64,000 nucleotides of DNA. It comes from Fusobacterium varium (lineage in GTDB: Bacteria > Fusobacteriota > Fusobacteriia > Fusobacteriales > Fusobacteriaceae). This document shows, piece by piece, positions 8,667-18,700 of this stretch; position 1 is the first letter of the stretch, and every line of letters starts with the position of its first letter. The notes under the pieces were generated by a model. The model searched no databases. It was not told the DNA's origin and saw nothing but the letters and a program-made list of their open reading frames with translations. The stretch lies in contig AP017968.1 in the NCBI GenBank assembly GCA_002356455.1, forward strand, positions 2,542,001-2,606,000, given 5' to 3'. The translations under genes and the position numbers were made by a program.

Positions 8667-9644
8667 TTATTTTGTTCCTTTTTTATAAGCTCCTTCAGAA
8701 CCAAATACATCCACTATTTTAGTTTTGTAATAAGCTTTCATTTCATCTTTTGCAGCACCAAGATATTTTCTTGGATCAAATTCTTTTGGAGTAGTTCCAA
8801 GAACTCTTCTGATAGCAGCTGTGAACGCAAGTCTTCCGTCAGTATCAACGTTAATTTTTGCAACTGCTGATTTAGAAGCTTTTCTTAATTCAGCATTAGG
8901 AATTCCTATTGCATCTTTAACTTCTCCACCAAATTCTTTTATCATATCTGTATATTGCTTAGGTACAGCTGATGATCCATGAAGTACGATAGGGAATCCT
9001 GGGATTCTTCTTTCGATTTCTTCTAATATATCAAGTCTTAATTTAGGATCTTCACCTGGTTTAAATTTATGAGCTCCATGAGAAGTTCCTATAGCTATTG
9101 CTAAAGAGTCAACTCCTGTTTTATTTACAAACTCTTCTACTTCATCAGGATTTGTATAAGTATGGCTTTCAGCTTTAACATCATCTTCAATACCAGCTAG
9201 AACTCCTAATTCAGCTTCCACTGTTACATCAAATTTATGAGCATATTCCACTACTTCTTTTGATACTTCTATATTTTTTGCAAAATCATAGTGAGATCCA
9301 TCAATCATTACTGATGAGAAACCAGATTCAATACAAGTTTTTACAGTTGCAATATCAGGTCCATGATCTAAATGAAGAGCTACTGGAATATCTGATCCCA
9401 TATTTCTTGCTCTATCTACAGCTGCTTTACCTAATAAAGGCACTACATCAGCTCCCATGTAACTAAGAGCTCCTTTTGAACATTGAAGGATTACTGGTGA
9501 ACCCATTTCAGCACATGCTTCTACTATAGCAAGAGCCATTTCCATATTATTGAAGTTAAATGCAGGAACTGCATACCCTTCTTTATTAGCTTTAGCAAAC
9601 ATTTCTTTAGTATTAGAAAGTCCTAAATCTTTATAATTGTACAT
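8667..9644 (-). CDS. fba: Class II fructose-bisphosphate aldolase
   Basis: 325 residues. Zinc ligands are visible in HLDHG (two His), a Glu in the VEAELG segment, and GTSHGAHK and LHGSSAVP (His). The DGSHYDF motif is also present. The enzyme splits fructose-1,6-bisphosphate into dihydroxyacetone phosphate and glyceraldehyde-3-phosphate, the central step of glycolysis. It is flanked by its own promoter and terminator, so it is probably a single-gene transcript, consistent with high expression. A tagatose-bisphosphate aldolase is an alternative, but length and motifs fit the FBP enzyme. Confidence 0.96.
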   Translation of the reverse strand: MYNYKDLGLSNTKEMFAKANKEGYAVPAFNFNNMEMALAIVEACAEMGSPVILQCSKGALSYMGADVVPLLGKAAVDRARNMGSDIPVALHLDHGPDIATVKTCIESGFSSVMIDGSHYDFAKNIEVSKEVVEYAHKFDVTVEAELGVLAGIEDDVKAESHTYTNPDEVEEFVNKTGVDSLAIAIGTSHGAHKFKPGEDPKLRLDILEEIERRIPGFPIVLHGSSAVPKQYTDMIKEFGGEVKDAIGIPNAELRKASKSAVAKINVDTDGRLAFTAAIRRVLGTTPKEFDPRKYLGAAKDEMKAYYKTKIVDVFGSEGAYKKGTK

Positions 9645-9676
9645 TTATAGCCTCCTTGAAATTTTGTATATACTTA

Positions 9677-9705
9677 ATTCTACCAGATATTTAAAATAAA
9701 ATCAA
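9677..9705 (-). promoter_or_regulatory. Promoter of fba
   Basis: Minus-strand TTGATT (9700-9705) and TAGAAT (9677-9682) with a 17-bp spacer, about 30 bp before the fba ATG, which is preceded by AAGGAGG. Confidence 0.65.
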
Positions 9706-9717
9706 TTCTATAATAGA

Positions 9718-10191
9718 TCATATTTTTACTCTTATTTGTTTTAAAATATGCCTAAAAAACCATTTTATCTTCATTCTCTTTTTTATAAGGAGAAGCGCTT
9801 GTGGTACCAGATCTATGACATTTTCTATGACATGCTGATATCTATTGAATTTTCCATTGATTATCTTCTTTGCACTCACTATCCAAGATATGAGCAGAAG
9901 ATTAAATATCCTCAAAAAATTTAATAAGAAATTAAAAGCTCCTTCTTCAGTTACATAAAAATTTCCTATTTTAAATAAAACTCTTCCTTCCTGTATATAA
10001 AAAAGCTGGATAAGACATGTAGTGAAATATAAAAAAAATAAAAATTTCATTTTTCCAATATTTTTTCTTAAATCTTTATTCAGAATAATATTCATTATAA
10101 AAAGAATAAAAGTTATTCCAACCATCACTTTTATATTATCAATCACTATGTTACTCAGAAGCAGTATAAATAAACTACTTTTTAATAACAT
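9718..10191 (-). CDS. Small membrane protein, weakly EcfT/CbiQ-like
   Basis: 157 residues with about three or four hydrophobic segments (residues 1-15, 20-36, 48-64, 88-106) and a basic C-terminus (IKKRMKIKWFFRHILKQ). The order of membrane helices followed by a basic helix recalls the transmembrane T subunit of ECF vitamin transporters, but the protein is shorter than EcfT and no ATPase is adjacent, so this is a weak suggestion. The start at 10191 is supported by a strong GGGGGGA Shine-Dalgarno inside the end of serS, which it overlaps by 17 bp; it is therefore translationally coupled to serS. Function unknown. Confidence 0.6.
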   Translation of the reverse strand: MLLKSSLFILLLSNIVIDNIKVMVGITFILFIMNIILNKDLRKNIGKMKFLFFLYFTTCLIQLFYIQEGRVLFKIGNFYVTEEGAFNFLLNFLRIFNLLLISWIVSAKKIINGKFNRYQHVIENVIDLVPQALLLIKKRMKIKWFFRHILKQIRVKI

Positions 10192-11446
10192 CTATTCCCC
10201 CCATATATGGAACTAAAGCTTTTGGAATAAGGAATGACCCATCTTCTTGCTGATAATTTTCCATAATAGCTACAAAAGTTCTTCCGACTGCAAGTCCTGA
10301 TCCATTTAATGTATGACAAAATTCACTTTTTGAACTTCCATTAGGTCTGTATTTAAGTCCCATTCTTCTAGCTTGGAAATCTATACAGTTAGAACAAGAA
10401 GAAATTTCTCTGTATTTATTTTGAGATGGAAGCCATACTTCTAAATCATAAGTTTTAGCTGCTGAAAATCCTAAATCTCCAGTACATAATTGAATAACTC
10501 TGTATGGAAGTTCAAGTCTTTGAAGAACTTCTTCAGCATTAACCACCATTTTTTCTAATTCATCATAAGAAGATTCCTGTGTTGCTATTTTTACCATTTC
10601 CACTTTATTAAATTGATGTACTCTGATTATTCCTTTAACATCTTTACCATATGACCCTGCTTCTCTTCTAAAACATGGAGAATAAGCTGTATAATATTTA
10701 GGCAGTTCTTTTTCATCCAATATTTCTTTTCTGTGAATATTAGTCATTGTAATTTCTGAAGTTGAAATAAGAAACATATCATCAGTAGTTCTATACATAT
10801 CATCTTCAAATTTAGGAAGCTGTCCAGTTCCTTCGCATATTTCTCTTTTTACTAAAAATGGAGTTATATGTTCAGTATAACCATGTTCTGTAGTATGCAT
10901 ATCAAGCATAAAGTTAATAAGAGCTCTTTCAATTCTAGCTCCCATTCCTCTATATAGTACAAATCTTGATCCTCCCAATTTTGATCCTCTTTCAAAGTCA
11001 AGTATTCCAAGATTTTCTCCTATTTCCCAGTGAGATTTTGGTTCAAATGTAAATTCTTTAGGAGTTCCCCATCTTCTTACTTCAACATTTGACTCTTCAT
11101 CTTTTCCTATCGGAGTACCTTCCTGATACATATTAGGAATTACCATTTGAAAATAAGTAAGTTTTTCATCAACTTCTGCTAACTTTGTATCAAGTTCTTT
11201 TATCTGAGCAGAAACTTTTCCCATCTCTTCTATTATTTGAGAAGCATCCTGTTTTTCTTTCTTTAATCTTGCAATCTCAGCAGATTCAGTATTTCTTTTT
11301 TGTTTTAAAAGTTCTACTTCACCTAATATTGCCCTTCTTTCTTCATCTAGTCTGTCAAATTCTGTAAGATCAATATTGCTGTTTCTGTTAGCAAGCATTT
11401 CCTTTACAAGTTCTCTGTTTTCACGAATAAATTTTAATTCTAACAT
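10175..11446 (-). CDS. serS: Seryl-tRNA synthetase
   Basis: 423 residues. An N-terminal coiled-coil arm for tRNA(Ser) covers about residues 27-100. The class II catalytic core has motif 2 (CFRREAGSYGKDVKGIIRVHQF) in two halves and motif 3 (NGSGLAVGRTFVAIMEN). It charges tRNA(Ser) and tRNA(Sec) with serine. No T-box leader is visible upstream; only about 30 bp separate it from the preceding gene. Confidence 0.98.
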   Translation of the reverse strand: MLELKFIRENRELVKEMLANRNSNIDLTEFDRLDEERRAILGEVELLKQKRNTESAEIARLKKEKQDASQIIEEMGKVSAQIKELDTKLAEVDEKLTYFQMVIPNMYQEGTPIGKDEESNVEVRRWGTPKEFTFEPKSHWEIGENLGILDFERGSKLGGSRFVLYRGMGARIERALINFMLDMHTTEHGYTEHITPFLVKREICEGTGQLPKFEDDMYRTTDDMFLISTSEITMTNIHRKEILDEKELPKYYTAYSPCFRREAGSYGKDVKGIIRVHQFNKVEMVKIATQESSYDELEKMVVNAEEVLQRLELPYRVIQLCTGDLGFSAAKTYDLEVWLPSQNKYREISSCSNCIDFQARRMGLKYRPNGSSKSEFCHTLNGSGLAVGRTFVAIMENYQQEDGSFLIPKALVPYMGGIDVIKK

Positions 11447-11476
11447 ATTTGTCCCCTCTCTAAATTATTTATTATT

Positions 11477-12070
11477 TTAAGAATTTATTTTATATCCACA
11501 TCTTTTAATTTTCACATTTTGCTGCTCAATACCTACAAGTTCAAGATAGGAGTTAGGTGAAGTATTTATTATTTCCATAATAATCTTGTTATTATCTCTT
11601 TTAAAAGATTTTATCCTCACTTTAAGATCTCTTGTTACAGTTTTTCCTTTTTTTTCTTTTACTTCTATTATTTCATCTCTGTTCAAAAGTTCTTCTAACT
11701 TTGAAATATCTTCTTCGCTGCCTTCAATCTCATATATCATTACAGTATATTCCTCCATTATGGAGGACTTTCTAGGCACTTCCTCAACTTTATTTACTCT
11801 GAATCCCATAACATTACTGCTGTTAAGTCTTTCAAATACCTCTTCATTTGACATTGGGGATTCCAATTCAAAATCCATCAATTCGTCATATGCTTCTGTT
11901 CCCAAGGACACAGGACTTCCAAAAGACATTTTTGGTCTTGGATGAAACCCTTGACTGTATTTTACAGGAATCTGAGATTTTTTTAAAAGTCTGTCAAAAA
12001 ATCTGAGCAAGTCTAGATGAGAAATGAATTTCATTTCTCCAAACTTATCAAAATACACTCTTTTTTTCAT
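11477..12070 (-). CDS. TIGR03936/DUF2344 family protein
   Basis: 197 residues with the family opening (KKRVYFDKFGEMKFISHLDL), the FDRLLKKSQIPV stretch and the SQGFHPRPKMSFG motif. The family is usually fused to, or encoded beside, a radical-SAM (B12-binding type) protein, and occurs near ribosome or RNase G genes in Firmicutes. No radical-SAM partner is adjacent here. The molecular function is not established. It lies between lpxD and serS, all on one strand. Confidence 0.82.
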   Translation of the reverse strand: MKKRVYFDKFGEMKFISHLDLLRFFDRLLKKSQIPVKYSQGFHPRPKMSFGSPVSLGTEAYDELMDFELESPMSNEEVFERLNSSNVMGFRVNKVEEVPRKSSIMEEYTVMIYEIEGSEEDISKLEELLNRDEIIEVKEKKGKTVTRDLKVRIKSFKRDNNKIIMEIINTSPNSYLELVGIEQQNVKIKRCGYKINS

Positions 12071-12153
12071 TTTTACCTCTGATAATATTTATTTTGTATT
12101 CTGTCATTTTACCACTTTATTCCAGATAGTTCAAACATGTTTTTTGTTTATTG

Positions 12154-13164
12154 TTATTTTTCTTCCAATTTTTTTTCTATAGCTCTTACTCTCTTTAATA
12201 ATTCAGGGAGTTTTTTCCAAGAAACTCTCACTTTTAGATCTTCTTTGTGATCCATTAAAGGATATCCTGAAAGCATTTGATTATCTGCTACATTTCCAGT
12301 TACACCCGATTTAGCAGCTATAACTACATTGTTTCCTATTTTTAAATGTCCAGCTACTCCTACCTGTCCTGCAAGAGTAGTATTATCTCCCACTTCAACA
12401 CTTCCAGCTATCCCTACTTGAGATATAAGAAGGCAATTTTCTCCAATTATATCATTATGAGCTATTTGTACTAGATTATCTATTTTAGTAAATTTTTTAA
12501 TTACTGTATTTCCTATAGTTCCTCTATCTATTGTGGTATTAGCCCCTATTTCTACTTCATCTTCCAATACTACATGCCCTATCTGCTCTATCTTAGTGTT
12601 ATTTCCAGCAATTTTTATAAATCCAAATCCATCTGACCCTATTACTGCTCCTGGCTGAATCACACATTTTTTTCCAATAACACAAAATTCTCTAATAGTT
12701 GCATTGGAATAAATAACTGTTTCCTCTCCTATTGTTACTCCTTCTCCTATTGTTACATTAGGATGAATAACTACATTATCTCCTATTACAGTATCATGCC
12801 CTATGTAAACATTTGGTGCTAGTCTGACATTATTTCCTATTTTGCTGGAATCTTCTATCATTTTTTCAAAAGGTCTAGTTTCCCTCTTAAAAAAATTCAA
12901 AAGTTTTGGCATAAGCGTTCTTGGATTTTCTTTAACTTTCAAATATGTTTTTCCAATATTTTCTGGTAAAGGAATATCTGGTACTATTATTACTTTTGCT
13001 CTAGTTTCATGCAGCTTTTTTAAAAATTTTTCATCTGATGCAAATGTCAGACTGTCCTCTTGTGCTTGAAAAAAGGGAGCAAGCCCAGAAATATTTTCCA
13101 GACTTAAATCTCCCTTTACTTCACAACCAAGGAGGGCAATCAAATCAACTAACTTGTAGTTCAT
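12154..13164 (-). CDS. lpxD: UDP-3-O-acylglucosamine N-acyltransferase
   Basis: 336 residues. The N-terminal uridine-binding domain (about residues 1-100) is followed by a left-handed beta-helix of hexapeptide repeats ([20 protein letters not shown]-type), the catalytic His in the NLVQIAHN motif, and a C-terminal helical tail. LpxD adds the second acyl chain in lipid A synthesis, so the organism has an LPS-bearing outer membrane. It is the last gene of the tamB-bamA-skp-lpxD run. Confidence 0.96.
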   Translation of the reverse strand: MNYKLVDLIALLGCEVKGDLSLENISGLAPFFQAQEDSLTFASDEKFLKKLHETRAKVIIVPDIPLPENIGKTYLKVKENPRTLMPKLLNFFKRETRPFEKMIEDSSKIGNNVRLAPNVYIGHDTVIGDNVVIHPNVTIGEGVTIGEETVIYSNATIREFCVIGKKCVIQPGAVIGSDGFGFIKIAGNNTKIEQIGHVVLEDEVEIGANTTIDRGTIGNTVIKKFTKIDNLVQIAHNDIIGENCLLISQVGIAGSVEVGDNTTLAGQVGVAGHLKIGNNVVIAAKSGVTGNVADNQMLSGYPLMDHKEDLKVRVSWKKLPELLKRVRAIEKKLEEK

Positions 13165-13184
13165 GTTACCTCCTTAAAATATTT

Positions 13185-13664
13185 CTATTTTTTGTTTTTT
13201 TCCATAGTGCTTATTACTTTATCAGTTATATTTTCTCCACCAAATTTTACTGCTCCAGCTTCAAATACATAATCATATTTTCCAGCTTTAGCCACTTCTG
13301 AAATTGCATTATTCATTGTAGTTTCAATAGCTTGGAATCTTGTAAATTCCTCTTTGCTCAATTTAGTTTGAGAATCTTGTATAAATTTTTGAAAAGCTTT
13401 TACTTGTCCTTCAAAAGCTGTTTTTTCTTTATCAGTAACCTTTGCTCCTTTTGCTTGAAGTTCAAGTTGTGCTTTCTGAAGCGCTACTTCTTTTTGTTTG
13501 ATTTCATTTTCAAGTCTAGTTTTCTCTTTATTTAAATTTTCTTGAACTGTTTTAGTTTGGGAAAATTTAGCAAAAGCCTCTTGTGAGTTAACATACCCAA
13601 CTTTCATAGCAAATGCTGATACTGACAGCATTAATGCCATTGCTGGTATTAATATTTTTTTCAT
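13185..13664 (-). CDS. OmpH/Skp family periplasmic chaperone
   Basis: 159 residues with a signal peptide (MKKILIPAMALMLSVSAFA) and a mature protein opening KVGYVNSQEAF, typical of OmpH/Skp. A long charged coiled coil follows (about residues 40-105, KEKTRLENEIKQKEVALQ), matching Skp's tentacles. Skp holds unfolded outer-membrane proteins in the periplasm. Its position between bamA and lpxD is the classical arrangement. Confidence 0.93.
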   Translation of the reverse strand: MKKILIPAMALMLSVSAFAMKVGYVNSQEAFAKFSQTKTVQENLNKEKTRLENEIKQKEVALQKAQLELQAKGAKVTDKEKTAFEGQVKAFQKFIQDSQTKLSKEEFTRFQAIETTMNNAISEVAKAGKYDYVFEAGAVKFGGENITDKVISTMEKNKK

Positions 13665-13693
13665 GTGTGATACCTCCGTTACTTTATATTATG

Positions 13694-15775
13694 TTAAAAT
13701 GATTGTCCCATATTGAAATAGAACTCCATTCCACTATCCATTTTATCTCCTACTGGCCATCCAAAGTCAAATCTTAATGGACCAATAGGTGTATTAAGTC
13801 TTAATCCTACTCCTGCTGTTGTTGCTACTTTATCTGGGAAGTCTGCATCTTGATTATATTCCAAGTCTCTTCCATTTTGTTTCCATGCTCTACCTGCATC
13901 AAAGAATACAACAAGTCCAAGAAGTTCATTGATTTGAGTTCTGTTTTCAACAGTACCAACAAGTTTTTGAGTACCTTTAAAGAATCCACCATCATATCCT
14001 CTAAGTGTACTTCCTCCACCTACCCAGAATCTTTGAGCTTCTTTAGTAGAATCAGTCATGATTCCTCCAACAACTTTATAAGCAAATGTATTATTCTTAA
14101 AGAATCCTCTATGATATTTTCTAAGTTCTAATGTAATGTTTCCAAAAACATCTCCATCATAACCACCAGCATATCCACCTTCTAATTGAAGTTTAGCATA
14201 TTCTCCTGCTGTTGGGTTCCAGAAATGGTTTCTTGTATCATAAGTTAAAGATGGGAATAAACTCCAGATAAAATAATCATCATCCATACCTTTAACTACA
14301 TCTCCATTATACCAGATATATTCTCCTGCTGCATTTTTACTGAATTTACTTTTTTGAGCTTTTTCTTCTACATATTCAAATTTAGTTCCAAGACTCAATC
14401 TTACATTTTTAGTAAGTCCTTTACCTATGTTGAATTTAGCTCCAATAGTATCTATTTCATGGAATAACTTACTATCATCATCTTCATAGCTATTTTTGTA
14501 TAAGCTCCATCCCCATGAAATTCTATCTGTATCTTTAATCCAAGGATCATAGAAATTAATTGAGAAACTTGTATAATCTTCATCTGATTTTTCAAATGTA
14601 AATCCAAGTTCTTGTCCTTTACCTTTCCAGTTAGTATCTTTTATTGAGATAGTTCCTAATAATCCTATTTCAGAACCATAAGATATTGCTCCTTGAAGTA
14701 TAGCAGTTCTTTCTTCATCAAGAAGAAGCACTATAGTTTTTCCATCTGGATCTCCAGGAATATCTCTAGATTCATATTTAACATTTTTAAAATGTCCTAA
14801 TCTCATTAGATTTTTTACAGTTTCATCATATTTATTTGAATTAAATATTTCATCTTTAGAAAATTCAAGTTCTCTTTCTATTACATATGTTTTAGTTTTT
14901 AAAACATCATCTGTAGGTTTTCTTCTGGCACCTTTTTGTTTTGTTACCATTTTTTTGAACTGTATATCTCTTATTGTTCCTTCACTTAAATAAATTTCAA
15001 GCTCCAGATTTCCATTGATTCCTATATCTGTAACATCAGTAAGTGTATAACCATCATCCTGATATTTTTTTAAAATTCTATCTCTGTCTTCTCTGATAGT
15101 ATTAATATTAAATATTTTACCAGGTTCAGTTTGTATAACTTTCATAAGATCTTCTGTTGTATAAACAGTATTTCCTATGATATTTACACCATTAAGAATA
15201 GGGTTTTCCATAACTTCATATATTACTTTTACCCCTTTTCCACTTTTAACAGCGTCAGGAATAACATCTCTGAAGTATCCGCTTTCAATTAGATTTTTAT
15301 GTCCTTCTATAACTTTATTTTTAGAAAAATAACTTCCAACTTTTACTGGAACTTTATCCATAAGCTCTTTAGTGCTTACATAATGGTTTCCAATAAATTC
15401 AATTGAATTTACTAGTAAAGAAGTATCAACTTTTCCTCTTTCTGATAAAGGGATAATCCCTTTTTTCTCAAGCATAGATTTTGCATCTCTGTTTTCTGTT
15501 ATATCAACAGTCAGCTTTATTCCACCATCATAAACTGTTGGCTGAATAGAAACATCATTTACATATTCTAACCCTTTGATGCTTTTGTAATCTTCAATCA
15601 TATTATCTGTTACAAACTTCTCTCCCTCTTTTGATCTCATGTTCTCCAAAATGATTTCAAAAGGAATCTCTCTATTGTTTATAACCTCCACTTTTTTAAT
15701 GCTGTAATTAGATTCAGCACCAAAACTGAAAAGTCCCAATAGAAAAACCATTAGTACTATTAATTGTTTTCTCAT
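13694..15775 (-). CDS. bamA: Outer-membrane protein assembly factor BamA
   Basis: 693 residues. There is a signal peptide (cleaved after LFSFGA), then POTRA repeats up to about residue 350 (one visible as VNGVNIIGNTVYT-like LNGVNIIGNTVYTTEDL). A C-terminal Omp85 barrel has the loop-6 RGY motif (STLRGYDGG) and ends in an aromatic residue (NMGQSF), the beta-signal. BamA inserts beta-barrels into the outer membrane. It is shorter than E. coli BamA (810). tamB lies 15 bp upstream and skp 29 bp downstream. Confidence 0.96.
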   Translation of the reverse strand: MRKQLIVLMVFLLGLFSFGAESNYSIKKVEVINNREIPFEIILENMRSKEGEKFVTDNMIEDYKSIKGLEYVNDVSIQPTVYDGGIKLTVDITENRDAKSMLEKKGIIPLSERGKVDTSLLVNSIEFIGNHYVSTKELMDKVPVKVGSYFSKNKVIEGHKNLIESGYFRDVIPDAVKSGKGVKVIYEVMENPILNGVNIIGNTVYTTEDLMKVIQTEPGKIFNINTIREDRDRILKKYQDDGYTLTDVTDIGINGNLELEIYLSEGTIRDIQFKKMVTKQKGARRKPTDDVLKTKTYVIERELEFSKDEIFNSNKYDETVKNLMRLGHFKNVKYESRDIPGDPDGKTIVLLLDEERTAILQGAISYGSEIGLLGTISIKDTNWKGKGQELGFTFEKSDEDYTSFSINFYDPWIKDTDRISWGWSLYKNSYEDDDSKLFHEIDTIGAKFNIGKGLTKNVRLSLGTKFEYVEEKAQKSKFSKNAAGEYIWYNGDVVKGMDDDYFIWSLFPSLTYDTRNHFWNPTAGEYAKLQLEGGYAGGYDGDVFGNITLELRKYHRGFFKNNTFAYKVVGGIMTDSTKEAQRFWVGGGSTLRGYDGGFFKGTQKLVGTVENRTQINELLGLVVFFDAGRAWKQNGRDLEYNQDADFPDKVATTAGVGLRLNTPIGPLRFDFGWPVGDKMDSGMEFYFNMGQSF

Positions 15776-15790
15776 CCTTACCTCCGTTTT

Positions 15791-18700
15791 TTATTGCTTT
15801 CTGAAGATATCTAATAGAGTATCATATTTTTTCTCAAATTTGAAGTCAATATGATAATTTATAGAATTTTTTGAATTTTCGTCGGCCTTAGTTTTAGCCT
15901 TTCTAGGAAGCTTTCCTGCTCCTATTCCAATAGATTGTCCAGGTTTAAATCTGTATTCTACTGAAAAGTCATATTCCTCAAATGCTCCACTGTTTCTCTC
16001 ATTATTATTTTCCGCGTTATCATCCCCCAATAAGGTACCTCTTGCTACCCAGTATAATTTATCTTTGTAAATATTATCTTCTGCTTCTATAACAGCACCT
16101 AAACGCAGTCTGTTATCCTCTGCATTTGGATTCTGATTTTCACTTGTTAAAATATTTGACTTTATTCTAAATTTTGATATATTCAAAGTATTTTTTATAA
16201 GATTTGAAACTGGTCTGAATATTGTTTGTGATAATTGACTTCCTATTACAGTTTTAAACAATGTTGCTGAGGCACTGTCAGAAAATTCTTCATCTCCTAT
16301 CAATAAAGATGACAAATTACCACTGGCACTTCCATTTTTAGATGTTATTGTAAATCTAAGGGCATCCAGTTCTCCATTTATGCTCATTCCTAATTCATCA
16401 TTCTGTACTTTTACTCTAGAATCTATAACTAAAGTTGGATTTACATTAGGAAAATAATCTTTTCTGTCATTAAATATTACAAGTGCTTTATCTAATTCAA
16501 ATGTATTTCCATTTATTGCTAATGAACCATTTTTTATCTCTGCATCTCCCAAGAAAACAAATTTTCCATTTTTACCTGAAAGTCTTCCTCCTCCTACAAC
16601 AATTCCTTCTACATCACCAACAAATATATTGACATCCTGTATATCAAGTTTGATTCCTTTATCTATTTTCAGAGTTACATCTAATTCTAATGATTTTTCA
16701 AAAATAGTGTTAATCTGAAAATCTTTTCCAAGATCTTCACTTTTATTTACTATTGATGATGATGATTTAAATAAAAAGTTCTTGATTATTTGAAATAATG
16801 ATTTTGAGTTACTTGGAATATTTTCAACTTCTCCATCTATGATATTAATATTTCCTGCTAATTTATTATTTTTCATATTAAATTTTGTATCAAACATAAC
16901 TCTAAAGTAATTACTGTATTTATAGTTCACTCCTTTAGTGTCAAGTGATATATCATAGTCTAAATCTTCCATATAATAAGGATTTTCAGCTATATCTGTT
17001 ATACTTGGCAATTCCAGATATCCTTTTAAAGTAGTATCCCCATCATTCAATTTTCCTTGGAAATTTTCTATGTAAAGACGTTTTTTATCAAGTTTGATTG
17101 TACTATTAAAGTTATCCATATTAATAAAAAATTCTTTAGATTTCATCCCAAAATTCATCAAATTGAAATACCCACTGTTTCCATCATCTTTCAAATCTAA
17201 ATTGAAGGCTGCAATTCCTTCTATATTAGTTATACCATATTTTTCTAAAAAAATGTTTAAAAAATCTAAATTTATTTTGGAAGAGTTTACTAAAAAGTTG
17301 TATTTTTTATTTTCTAATGTTATATCTCCTTTAGAATAAAAGGAGTTATCAAGGTACTTAAACGAAAATTCATCCAAGAATACTTTATCAAGATTTCCAT
17401 TTATTTTTATTAAAAAATTTTTAAAATTTATTTCTTTCATTGAAATAAGATTACTATTTATTTTTAAATCATATTTCAAGTCTTCCACTTTTCCAGAAAG
17501 TTTTCCATTAAAAATAAGATTTCCATTTACAATTTCTTCTTTTGTATACTCTTTTAATGTATCCAGTTTAACCACTTGATTGTCTATGCCAGCACTTATT
17601 TCTTTTGTCTGCAAATTATAGCCTGCTGTCAATTGAAGAATATCTTTCATATCCCCATTCGAAAGAACTATTTTATTTAATTCAATAGTTCCATCAGGAA
17701 TATTATCAGTTTTATATCTTCCCTCTACATATACATTTGGAAGTTTTGTTCCTCTCATGTATATCTTATCTATTGTAGAATTTAATCTGGCGTTTATTTT
17801 TTTATCTTCACCATCTACTTTCAAAGTTCCAATTACTCTATATTTTAAATTTGTATCTAAATAATATTCAGATGGATCATCCTCTATTATGTTTAAAATG
17901 GCATTATATTTTTTATTTTTCAAATTATATTTTCCATTAAAAATATTGCTGTTAAGATAAATTTTATTTGCCTTTATAAGTGATTTATAATAATTTATTT
18001 CTCCATGAACAAGGATATCTTTTTTTTCATCTCCAATATCCAGTTTTATGTCATTTATTTTTACATCTATTTTGGGATCATTTATCTTTCCATTTATTTT
18101 CCCTTTTACATCATTAATATAGAATTTAGGATATTCTATATTAAATTTTTCAAAGTCTAAATCTTTTACAGAAAAATTGATATTTGAAGCTAAATTTTTC
18201 AGGTTTATATTTCCGTTTATATCTACTATCCCATTTCTAAAATCTCTTATTTCAAATTTATCATCCTTTATTCTCATTGCAAAAATAAATCCATTAAGGT
18301 CATAATCATTATATCTTACTTGGCCTATGCTGCCTTTAAAGTCTCCAAAGATTTTTTCATCTTTTTTAAATTCAAACTTCCCAGCAATATCTTTAATTTC
18401 AGCTAGATATTTAAAAGTCAGAGATTTAACATCTACTGAAGCATTTATGCTTCCATTTTCTCCTGATATATGCCCATTAAGAGAAGCATTTAAAAGGGCA
18501 TCTTCATTCAAAACATTTCTCTCTACATTTAATTCTTCAGCATCAAATTTTAAATCATAAGACATTTTACTTATATCAGTTTCTCCAGTAAGATTAAAAG
18601 TTATTTTATCCTCATTTTTATCATGAGCAGTAAGACTATCTATCATTATTTTGTTATTTTCTGCTATAAAATCAAGAGCAAATCTAAGATTATACAGATT